Positions 27,643-34,692 of a stretch of DNA of 64,000 nt are shown piece after piece (position 1 is the first letter of the stretch; each line of letters opens with the position of its first letter). The notes under the pieces are model-generated. The model had not been told where the DNA came from and ran no database searches. It saw nothing but the letters and a program-made list of their open reading frames with translations. A program made the translations under genes and the position numbers. Source of the DNA: Brucella pseudogrignonensis (GTDB lineage: Bacteria > Pseudomonadota > Alphaproteobacteria > Rhizobiales > Rhizobiaceae); assembly GCF_002252525.1 (NCBI RefSeq), contig NZ_NNRM01000022.1, positions 124,001 to 188,000 on the forward strand. Direction: 5' to 3'.

Positions 27643-29229
27643 ATGCTGCAAGAAAACGCGTATAGCGTTGCAGATGCCTTTTCTGCCTTGGTTCCTGCGC
27701 CGGATGACGCGGCTGCAATGACAGGATGGGTGGAACTCACTTCCAAACAGAGAGCTGCGCTTCCATTGACAACATTTGCCGAACTCGGTCTTTCCCCGAA
27801 AGTGCTCGCTGCTGTTGAAGCTGCGGGATACACCGCGCCTACGCCTATCCAAGCGGGAGCAATTCCTCCAGCGCTTGAGCGTAAGGATGTGCTTGGTATT
27901 GCACAGACGGGCACCGGAAAGACTGCATCTTTCGTTCTGCCTATGCTCACGCTTTTGGAAAAAGGCCGTGCTCGCGCTCGTATGCCTCGCACACTCATTC
28001 TCGAACCAACGCGCGAACTCGCAGCGCAGGTCGAAGAAAACTTTGTGAAATATGGCATTAATCAGCGTTTGAATGTTGCTCTGCTCATCGGCGGTGTTTC
28101 GTTTGACGAGCAGGAACGCAAGCTTGAACGCGGCGCAGATGTGCTGATCGCCACGCCTGGTCGTCTTCTCGACCATTTTGAGCGCGGCAAACTGCTCCTG
28201 ACTGGTGTTGAAATTCTCGTCATCGACGAAGCTGACCGTATGCTCGACATGGGTTTCATTCCCGACATCGAGCGTATCTGCAAGCTGATCCCGTTTACCC
28301 GTCAGACGCTGTTTTTCTCGGCAACCATGCCGCCAGAAATTACCAAGTTGACCGAACAGTTCCTGCATTCGCCAACGCGTATCGAAGTTGCCAAGGCTTC
28401 TTCAACCGCAAAGACTGTGACGCAGCGTCTGGTCAAGTCGGGTAAGAAGGACTGGGACAAGCGCGCAGCTCTGCGTGATCTGATCCGCAGCGAACAAGAT
28501 TCGCTCAAGAACGCGATCATCTTCTGTAATCGTAAGAAAGATGTGTCCGAGCTGTTCCGTTCGCTTGTTCGTCATGAGTTCAATGCAGGCGCTTTGCATG
28601 GAGATATGGATCAGCGCGCACGCATGACGATGTTGGCAAACTTCAAGGAAGGCAAGTTGCAACTGCTGGTTGCCTCTGATGTTGCTGCACGCGGCCTTGA
28701 TATCCCTGATGTGAGCCACGTCTTCAATTACGATATTCCGATTCATTCGGAGGACTATGTCCATCGTATTGGTCGTACTGGTCGTGCCGGTCGTTCAGGC
28801 AAAGCATTTACGCTGGTAACCACTGCAGACACGAAGTATCTGACCGCAATCGAATCCATGATTGGTGAAAAGATCGAATGGGTGGACGGTGATCTTTCTA
28901 CATTGCCAGCGGCTGACGAATCTGAAGATACGTCACGCAAGGGCAAGAATGCCCGAGGTAAAGGCAAAGATGCCAAGGGTAAGTCGAAAGACAAACAGAA
29001 GGTCGAGGCACCTGTGATCGTTCAGGCCGATGAACCGCAACCAGTTATCAATGAAATAAAAGATCGCCGCGATGCAATCCGTCATTCAAATGACGACCGT
29101 CGCGGCAAGCCGCAGCACGATAATCATAAGCGGCGCCGTGATCGCGATGATGATGATGGTCCAGTGCCGATTGGCTTCGGTAACGACATTCCAGCATTCA
29201 TGCTGATCCCGACAGGGATACTGGCGTAA
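27643..29229 (+). CDS. DEAD-box ATP-dependent RNA helicase (RhlE-like)
   Basis: Unwinds RNA duplexes in ribosome assembly, mRNA decay or cold adaptation. The 528-residue protein has an unusual acid-containing N-terminal 40 residues, then the Q motif (FAELGLSPKVLAAVEAAGY, TPIQ), Walker A AQTGTGKT (87-94), PTRELA, TPGR, DEAD (195-198), SAT, the second RecA domain with ARGLD and HRIGRTGR, and a C-terminal tail rich in Lys, Arg, Gly and Asp that probably binds RNA. Upstream DNA is AT-rich with no clear regulator site. Which DEAD-box subfamily it belongs to is uncertain. Confidence 0.93.
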   Translation: MLQENAYSVADAFSALVPAPDDAAAMTGWVELTSKQRAALPLTTFAELGLSPKVLAAVEAAGYTAPTPIQAGAIPPALERKDVLGIAQTGTGKTASFVLPMLTLLEKGRARARMPRTLILEPTRELAAQVEENFVKYGINQRLNVALLIGGVSFDEQERKLERGADVLIATPGRLLDHFERGKLLLTGVEILVIDEADRMLDMGFIPDIERICKLIPFTRQTLFFSATMPPEITKLTEQFLHSPTRIEVAKASSTAKTVTQRLVKSGKKDWDKRAALRDLIRSEQDSLKNAIIFCNRKKDVSELFRSLVRHEFNAGALHGDMDQRARMTMLANFKEGKLQLLVASDVAARGLDIPDVSHVFNYDIPIHSEDYVHRIGRTGRAGRSGKAFTLVTTADTKYLTAIESMIGEKIEWVDGDLSTLPAADESEDTSRKGKNARGKGKDAKGKSKDKQKVEAPVIVQADEPQPVINEIKDRRDAIRHSNDDRRGKPQHDNHKRRRDRDDDDGPVPIGFGNDIPAFMLIPTGILA

Positions 29230-29244
29230 GGCTTAGAAGAAACA

Positions 29245-29280
29245 AAAAGCCGCTCAATTCAGTGAGCGGCTTTTATTTTT
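29245..29280. terminator. Terminator between helicase and TfoX-N gene
   Basis: AAAAGCCGCTCA / TGAGCGGCTTTT with a 6-base loop, then ATTTTTTT. The last codons of the convergent TfoX-domain gene (ends 29273) lie inside the T-run. Confidence 0.88.
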
Positions 29281-29602
29281 TTGCTTCTGATCTGAGGCTG
29301 GCTGCAAATGCAAGTCGCGCCCATTCGGTCATGATTTCCGGATCATCATAAGCTTCGTCCGGCACACTCCAATAGGGCATTGCAATGGTTTTTCCGTTCT
29401 TGCGGCCGTCGTAAGTCCACTGTGTCGATCCCGCAGCGATGAAAGCCGGTGCGCTTTCCTGATCTACCTTTAAAAGCAACTCATCCTGAACAACAAGCGC
29501 TACGATCAAACCTTGATGGTATATACCTTTGCCGCCAAACATGCGGCGGATGCTGATCGTCCCTAAGCCTTCAAAAAGGTCTCGTAGAGATTGATCATCC
29601 AT
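29273..29602 (-). CDS. TfoX N-terminal domain protein
   Basis: A 109-residue protein consisting of the TfoX N-terminal domain only, with RMFGGKGIYHQG, ALVVQDELLLKVD and AMPYWSVPDEAYDD as family marks. In Haemophilus the full TfoX/Sxy is a competence regulator; stand-alone N-domains in alphaproteobacteria have no established role, so no function is assigned. It lies 21 bases downstream of sufA on the same strand and is probably cotranscribed with it. Confidence 0.85.
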   Translation of the reverse strand: MDDQSLRDLFEGLGTISIRRMFGGKGIYHQGLIVALVVQDELLLKVDQESAPAFIAAGSTQWTYDGRKNGKTIAMPYWSVPDEAYDDPEIMTEWARLAFAASLRSEAKK

Positions 29603-29623
29603 GGAATGGGTAATCCTGAACGG

Positions 29624-30004
29624 TTAAGCAGCGCCCTGCATCTGGCGAAGGCTTTCTGGTGACGCTGCTGTGAGCTCGACAGACTCACCGCAACCGCAAG
29701 CCGATGTCTGGTTTGGATTATTGAAAACAAAACCAGTGCGCAACGTGGTCACTTCGAAATCCATTTGAGTGCCAAGCAGGAATAACACGGCTTCTGGAGC
29801 AATATAGACCTTAGCTCCGTTCTTTTCGACGGAATCATCACCGGCCTTTGGCTCAGTGACGAGATCAATCGTATATTCCATGCCAGCGCAGCCGCCTTTT
29901 TTTACGCCTACGCGGATACCGAGGGCACCGTCACGGGAAGCCATGATTTCATTAACGCGCGCTGCGGCTGCATCGGTAAGCGTCAAGACTGAGAAACGGC
30001 CCAT
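29624..30004 (-). CDS. sufA: A-type Fe-S carrier, SufA/IscA-like
   Basis: Receives and delivers Fe-S clusters to apoproteins. From ATG 30004 the protein is 126 residues, starting MGRFSVLTLTDAAA; a GGAAGAG RBS is well placed for this ATG, while the longer open frame upstream (to 30091) adds residues not typical of the family. The three conserved ligand cysteines appear as VKKGGCAGMEY and SACGCGES. In the Agrobacterium suf operon sufA is the last gene; here it lies 4.3 kb from sufT and in opposite orientation, now grouped with a TfoX-N gene. Confidence 0.92.
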   Translation of the reverse strand: MGRFSVLTLTDAAAARVNEIMASRDGALGIRVGVKKGGCAGMEYTIDLVTEPKAGDDSVEKNGAKVYIAPEAVLFLLGTQMDFEVTTLRTGFVFNNPNQTSACGCGESVELTAASPESLRQMQGAA

Positions 30005-30212
30005 GTTCATCTCTTCCGGTGTTATGCTGGTTTGTGACTGAAGAATCATCCAGTCTGTTCGCAACGTTGCGCTTTTCTGCGCGATTGCCACGTTTTTACT
30101 ATAGTTAGTGTTGTAACATCATTACTGCAAGACACCAAATCAGTCGTTGTCCTGGCTGGCAAACACATCTTGGTGTGCTGCAACCAAAGAATTGCTGGAA
30201 GAGGAGACGCGT

Positions 30213-30821
30213 ATGTTGATTGAACGCATGAAGCCTTTGATGCTTGCCGGGATTGCTGGCGTTTTCAGCACGATGATTTTGGTCTCTGGCACGCAAGCGC
30301 AGGAAGCGCCTAAGAAAGCAGCTCCTGAGCAGGAACAGACCAAGCCGGTCGAAGAGACAAAACCGTCTGAGCAGACGCAGGACGCGTCTGATGGCGTTAC
30401 GGTGCCTGATTATCGCGATGATAGGTCCACGCCGCAGGCGTTAATGGAATCCTATTATAATGCGATCAACCGCAAGGAATATGCTCGCGCTTATAGCTAT
30501 TACTCGGAAGAAGGACGTGAACCGGACTTTAAGGTCTTCGTTAAAGGTTATGAGAAAACTAAGAGCGTGAAGGTTGCAGTTCGTAAGACTGATCCAGATC
30601 CGGGGGCAGGGCAGATTTACTGGAGTCTTCCGATTGCAATCGAATCCGAAAGCGATGATGGCAAGAAGGAAGTTTATACCGGCTGCTATACAATTCGCCT
30701 TACCAATCCCGGTATGCAGGAAGAGCCACCATATAAGCCCATGCAGATTATGACCGGTTCGCTCACCAAGTCGCCGCTTGAAATTGAGAAAAGCGTTCCG
30801 GAAAGCTGCGAAGCGCCATAA
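30213..30821 (+). CDS. Hypothetical periplasmic protein, 202 aa
   Basis: Not recognised at family level. ATG 30213 follows a good GAGGAG RBS. A basic start (MLIERMKP) and hydrophobic stretch ending GTQAQEAP indicate a signal peptide. A Pro/Gln/Glu/Lys-rich linker (about 31-70) is followed by a compact domain with STPQALMESYYNAINRKEYA, reminiscent of NTF2-like/SnoaL folds where a small cone-shaped domain starts with a helix of this kind. Two cysteines (YTGCYTI and the C-terminal PESCEAP) could form a disulfide. It precedes the small metal-binding protein gene by 73 bases. Confidence 0.75.
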   Translation: MLIERMKPLMLAGIAGVFSTMILVSGTQAQEAPKKAAPEQEQTKPVEETKPSEQTQDASDGVTVPDYRDDRSTPQALMESYYNAINRKEYARAYSYYSEEGREPDFKVFVKGYEKTKSVKVAVRKTDPDPGAGQIYWSLPIAIESESDDGKKEVYTGCYTIRLTNPGMQEEPPYKPMQIMTGSLTKSPLEIEKSVPESCEAP

Positions 30822-30894
30822 TGAAAGATGTTGCTTGACCTTACCACGATGGGAAGCTGCATTGTGGGTATAGTGAAAGCAAGGAGTGATTTGA

Positions 30895-31095
30895 ATGGTT
30901 ACGTTTTCAATTCCCAAGATGAAATGTGGCGGTTGTGCTGAGAGCGTTACAAATGCACTGCACAAGATCGATGGAGCATCCACGGTGGATATTGATCTCG
31001 ATAAGAAAGAGGCCAAATTCGTAAGCAAAGCTTCAAATGACGATGCACTCAACGCACTTGCTGCAGCGGGCTATCCAGCAACGATCACGCAATAA
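30895..31095 (+). CDS. Heavy-metal-associated (HMA) domain protein, CopZ-like
   Basis: A 66-residue single HMA domain with the metal-binding loop MKCGGCAESV (CxxC) and the usual ferredoxin-like fold length. Such proteins bind Cu(I) or other soft metals and hand them to P-type ATPases; no such ATPase is in this window. RBS AAGGAG precedes the ATG. Cysteines are present and the family assignment is firm; the metal is inferred. Confidence 0.88.
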   Translation: MVTFSIPKMKCGGCAESVTNALHKIDGASTVDIDLDKKEAKFVSKASNDDALNALAAAGYPATITQ

Positions 31096-31429
31096 TGTGA
31101 TCAACCTCACAAGCGTTTTGATAATGCATGACTTGTAAGACGCTTATCCAAAGCCTAAGTGCCGGACGCAGATGCGCCCGGCATTTTTGTTTTGATAGAA
31201 TGATATACGGTGCGGAGAGGCGACCAAGTGCTGCAGCTGGGCCTGCAAAACTTGTGTTTGATTGACTGGAAGGCCGATTTTTGCCACATCAGCGGCAAAT
31301 CTCGTTTATGGTGCCCCGTAACGACAGCGAACTGAGATGATAGCATTGGATGCGTTATCCAGGCTCTGTTCATAAAGGGTGCCAGAAGGCATAATCATCG
31401 CGTTATCGCGATATAGAAGGATGTAGGGC
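31096..31429. other. Intergenic region between HMA protein and pcm
   Basis: 334 bases holding the HMA terminator at 31160-31188 and the upstream region of the methyltransferase gene. A 72-codon open frame on the minus strand runs through the terminator and is not supported. Confidence 0.5.
31160..31188 (+). terminator. Terminator of the HMA protein gene
   Basis: TGCCGG / CCGGCA outer stem with an inner CGCA/TGCG pairing, followed by TTTTTG. Confidence 0.8.
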
Positions 31430-32104
31430 ATGGCTATGGCAGCCGATTTCCAGGATCTTCGCACGAAGATGGTCGATAACCAGATCCGTACCACGGATGT
31501 AACGGACCTTCGGGTCATCGACGCTTTTCTGACCGTTCCGCGCGAAGTTTTTGTTCCGGCAAACCGTCAGGTGCTTGCCTATATCGACGAAGACCAGCTT
31601 CTCGAAGGCGAGGGCAGTGCACCACGCTATCTGATGGAGCCGTCACCTTTTGCAAAGCTTATTCAGCTCGCAAAGGTAAATAAGAACGACGTCGTTCTCG
31701 ATATCGGCTGTGGCACTGGTTACTCTTCGGCCATCCTTTCTGAGCTGGCAGGTTCGGTTATTGGTCTTGAAAGTGATTCCTCTTTGTCAGCTATTGCAGC
31801 GGCTCGTTTGCAGGAATTGGGCCATGACAATGTTGTGATCGTTTCAGGCGATTTGAAAGCAGGCTACCCTTCTGAAGCGCCTTACGATGTGATTTTCATC
31901 GAGGGTGCAGTTGATTTTGTACCGGAAGTACTTTTCAATCAGCTAAAGGAAGGTGGTCGTTTGATCGCCGTCGAAGGCCGTGGAAACGCCGGAGTTGCAA
32001 GGATTTACGTGAAAGAAAACGGCGTGGCTTCTGGTCGTAGCGTTTTCAACACTGCAGTTCGTCCGCTTCCAGGTTTTGAGCGTGTTGAGCAGTTCGAGTT
32101 CTAA
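31430..32104 (+). CDS. pcm: Protein-L-isoaspartate O-methyltransferase family
   Basis: SAM-dependent methyltransferase of the isoaspartate repair family. The 224-residue protein has motif I VLDIGCGTGYSSAIL, an N-terminal MVDNQIRTTDVTDLRVIDAFLTVPREVFVP stretch (shown here only as family-like) and EGEGSAPRYLMEPSP before the SAM site. The classical Pcm substrate motif is partly altered, as in many rhizobial members upstream of tolC, so activity on isoaspartate is not certain. It is 139 bases upstream of bepC in the same direction, a conserved neighbour arrangement in Rhizobiales. Confidence 0.85.
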   Translation: MAMAADFQDLRTKMVDNQIRTTDVTDLRVIDAFLTVPREVFVPANRQVLAYIDEDQLLEGEGSAPRYLMEPSPFAKLIQLAKVNKNDVVLDIGCGTGYSSAILSELAGSVIGLESDSSLSAIAAARLQELGHDNVVIVSGDLKAGYPSEAPYDVIFIEGAVDFVPEVLFNQLKEGGRLIAVEGRGNAGVARIYVKENGVASGRSVFNTAVRPLPGFERVEQFEF

Positions 32105-32204
32105 TCCAGAGCATGGGGCAATTCTGCAACGATGCGGAAATTGTTTGTGAAAGCACTGGCGGGAAAGATGGAAATAGCGGAATTTACACGTTATTAAGTC
32201 TTCC

Positions 32205-32220
32205 CGAACCGATCGGTTCG
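32205..32220. promoter_or_regulatory. 16-bp perfect palindrome upstream of bepC
   Basis: CGAACCGATCGGTTCG, 23 bases before the annotated ATG. Size, symmetry and position fit an operator for a dimeric (for example TetR-type) repressor. Confidence 0.5.
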
Positions 32221-32243
32221 ATTATAGATTCGTTTGTTCTTAT

Positions 32244-33614
32244 ATGAGGTATACGGTGTTCAAAGCGTGCAAAGGACTTATGGCGGCGGCAATACTCCTG
32301 TCGGGCACCGTTTTATCGGGCCAGGCCGCTTTGTCAGAGACGCTGAACGGCGCTCTCATGAAGGCGTATAAGAACAATGCTACCCTGAACTCATCGCGGG
32401 CAGGTGTGCGTATTCAGGACGAAAATGTTGCGATTGCAAAATCCGGCTATCGTCCACAGATCACCGGTAGCTATAACGTAGCTCGTGGCAAGTCGCCTAC
32501 CTCTGATTATAGAACGACCGGCACTTACGGCATTGAGCTGAACCAGATGTTGTTCGATGGTTTTCAGACCAAGAACAACGTTGCTTCAGCAGAAACCACA
32601 GTTTTTGCTCAGCGCGAGAATCTCCGAAATGACGAACAGAACACGCTCCTAGAGGCCGTTCAGGCCTATATGAACGTGTATCAGCTTCGCCAGATTGCGG
32701 CTTTGCGCGAGAAAAATCTGGCCGCTATGAATGAGCAGGTACGCGCCTCGCGTGCTCGCCTTGACGTAGGTGAAGGCACTCGTACCGATGTTGCTCAGTC
32801 AGAATCGCAGCGTTCTACTGCAATCGCGCAACTCAACTCTGCTCGTGCAGACGTTAAGTCTGCCGAAGCGACCTATGTTCAGGTTATCGGCTCACAGCCA
32901 GATCGCCTTTCTACGGCACCAGCTGCAAAAAATCTGCCACGTTCACCAGACCAAGCCTACGCGAATGCAGTGACTGTGCATCCTGGTATTCTTGCCACTC
33001 AATATGCAGTTAACGCGCAAGGCTTTAACGTCAAGGCCAAGGAAGGCGCTTTGCTGCCGACTGTCGGTCTGACGGCAAGTGCCAGCCATCTCGACACCTA
33101 TGCCGGTACGAGTGTAGGCGACGGTAACTCTGCTTCGGTCGGTGTAGGTGTAAGCATTCCAATCTATACCGGTGGCCGCACTTCTGCGCAGGTCCGCCAG
33201 GCAAAGGAACAGCTCGGTCAGGCACGTATCGAAGTCGATATCGTTCAGGATAAAGTTCGTCAGGCAATCAGCTCTGCTTGGTCGCAGCTTGAAGCAGCTC
33301 GTGCATCCGTGAAAGCGAACCGCGATGGCATCGCTGCAGCTCAGCTTGCTCTTGATGGTGTGATTGAAGAACGTAAAGTTGGTCAGCGCACGACGCTAGA
33401 CGTATTGAATGCTCAGAATGATCTCGTCAGCGTACAGATCGCACTCGTTCAGGCTGAACATGACTCGATTGTTGCAAGCTATGCGCTTCTGAATGCCAGT
33501 GGACGTATGACGGCACAGGACATGCAGTTGCAGGTCGCTCAGTACAAGCCTGAAGAACATTACAATGCAGTCAAGGACAAATGGTTCGGTTTGCGTACAC
33601 CGGATGGTCGCTGA
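32244..33614 (+). CDS. bepC: TolC-family outer-membrane channel (BepC-like)
   Basis: Outer-membrane exit duct for RND efflux pumps and type I secretion. The 456-residue protein has an N-terminal signal peptide (to about GQAALSE), two OEP repeats with the typical long helices rich in Ala, Gln and Arg, and conserved ends such as RTTLDVLNAQNDLVSVQIAL (written in part). Brucella has one such protein, BepC. The start is uncertain: ATG 32244 has no good RBS, whereas GTG 32256 has GAGG seven bases before it; either gives a signal peptide. A strong terminator follows. Confidence 0.92.
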   Translation: MRYTVFKACKGLMAAAILLSGTVLSGQAALSETLNGALMKAYKNNATLNSSRAGVRIQDENVAIAKSGYRPQITGSYNVARGKSPTSDYRTTGTYGIELNQMLFDGFQTKNNVASAETTVFAQRENLRNDEQNTLLEAVQAYMNVYQLRQIAALREKNLAAMNEQVRASRARLDVGEGTRTDVAQSESQRSTAIAQLNSARADVKSAEATYVQVIGSQPDRLSTAPAAKNLPRSPDQAYANAVTVHPGILATQYAVNAQGFNVKAKEGALLPTVGLTASASHLDTYAGTSVGDGNSASVGVGVSIPIYTGGRTSAQVRQAKEQLGQARIEVDIVQDKVRQAISSAWSQLEAARASVKANRDGIAAAQLALDGVIEERKVGQRTTLDVLNAQNDLVSVQIALVQAEHDSIVASYALLNASGRMTAQDMQLQVAQYKPEEHYNAVKDKWFGLRTPDGR

Positions 33615-33634
33615 GCCCTATCATAAGCATTAGT

Positions 33635-33665
33635 AAAAACGGCGCCCTCATCGGCGCCGTTTTTG
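33635..33665. terminator. Terminator of bepC
   Basis: AAAAACGGCGCC / GGCGCCGTTTTT, 12-bp stem with a 6-base loop. Confidence 0.93.
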
Positions 33666-33830
33666 TATGATTCGTCTTTCGGTTCGTAATTCTTAATAAA
33701 ATGATAAAGCTGTGGGTTCGGATCACACATACCTGTGCAGGGATTCTCAAATCGCTGCATGTCCGATACCCTTAATCCATTGATTCTCTGCCTGTGTGAG
33801 TAATTGGCAAAAAGGGAAAGACGGACAGCT

Positions 33831-34559
33831 ATGGCACAAACATCCAGCGCAGCACGCGAACCGTCGATGGAAGAAATCTTGGCTTCCATTCGCCGGATTA
33901 TCGAAGATAGCGATGTTACGCGTCATCCGGCGCCTGCCGCATCCGCATTTCCTTCTCGTGGTGAGGTTGCCAAATTCCGCCGACCTGCAACGATAGAAGA
34001 GCAACAGCCTGAAGCCGTGGAGAAGCCGGTGGCAAAAGCCCCGATTTTCTCTGAGGAACCAATCCTGCGCGGCCCGATTGCCGAACCTGCAAAAGAGGTT
34101 TCTGTTGTTGACGAAACTGTCGATGCTGACGAGGAAGAGGCTGATTTCATTCCTGACGCGCAAAACGATGACAATCGTAGCGGAATCGTCGAAGCCACTG
34201 CTGAGATAGACAATACCGTGTCCGCTGAAGCTCAAGTTGACGATAAGATCAGTGCGTCATGGACCGAAGACGTGTCAGAACCAGAGGCTGAAGTGGCTCC
34301 AGTTGCTGAGGCGCAGCCTGCTGACTTGAAAGCGCAGGGCGCAGCACATATTTTGTCGGAAGGCACAGGACGTAAAGTAGCTGCAGCATTTCAGGATTTG
34401 AATCACGCTGTTCATTCCGAACCGCGCCGTTCCTTTGATGAAATCGCATCAGATCTTTTGCGTCCAATGCTACAAGATTGGCTCGATACCAATCTGCCTC
34501 CGCTTGTCGAGCGACTTGTTCGCGAAGAAATCGAACGTGTGGTGAGAGGCGAACGCTAA
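33831..34559 (+). CDS. popZ: PopZ-family polar organising protein (DUF2497)
   Basis: Self-assembling cell-pole scaffold that in Caulobacter and Brucella anchors the chromosome origin through ParB. I start at ATG 33831 (MAQTSSAAREPSMEEILAS), because that N-terminal helix with SMEEILASIRRIIEDS is the family hallmark; an upstream in-frame ATG has no RBS. The 242-residue protein has the N-terminal binding helix (about 9-30), a long acidic Pro/Glu/Ala-rich disordered middle, and the C-terminal oligomerisation region with LLRPMLQDWLDTNLPP and REEIERVVRG. It sits just upstream of valS, as in many Rhizobiales. Confidence 0.85.
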   Translation: MAQTSSAAREPSMEEILASIRRIIEDSDVTRHPAPAASAFPSRGEVAKFRRPATIEEQQPEAVEKPVAKAPIFSEEPILRGPIAEPAKEVSVVDETVDADEEEADFIPDAQNDDNRSGIVEATAEIDNTVSAEAQVDDKISASWTEDVSEPEAEVAPVAEAQPADLKAQGAAHILSEGTGRKVAAAFQDLNHAVHSEPRRSFDEIASDLLRPMLQDWLDTNLPPLVERLVREEIERVVRGER

Positions 34560-34585
34560 CCGTCGCACGTCAGATTGGACTCTTT

Positions 34586-34613
34586 AACCCGTCTGTCATG
34601 CAGGCGGGTTTTC
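34586..34613 (+). terminator. Terminator of popZ
   Basis: AACCCGTCTG / CAGGCGGGTT (one G-T pair) with a 5-base loop, then TTC and further T-rich sequence. Confidence 0.7.
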
Positions 34614-34692
34614 ACTTTTAGGGTGATTTGTCGGCTGTTAGTTGCTATTCACCCGTCAATCAATTCATTCCGCATAAAGACCGGACGTTTCC

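Noticed and set aside
31155-31373. 72-codon open frame (minus) before pcm
   Set aside because: Runs through a good terminator hairpin and has no RBS.
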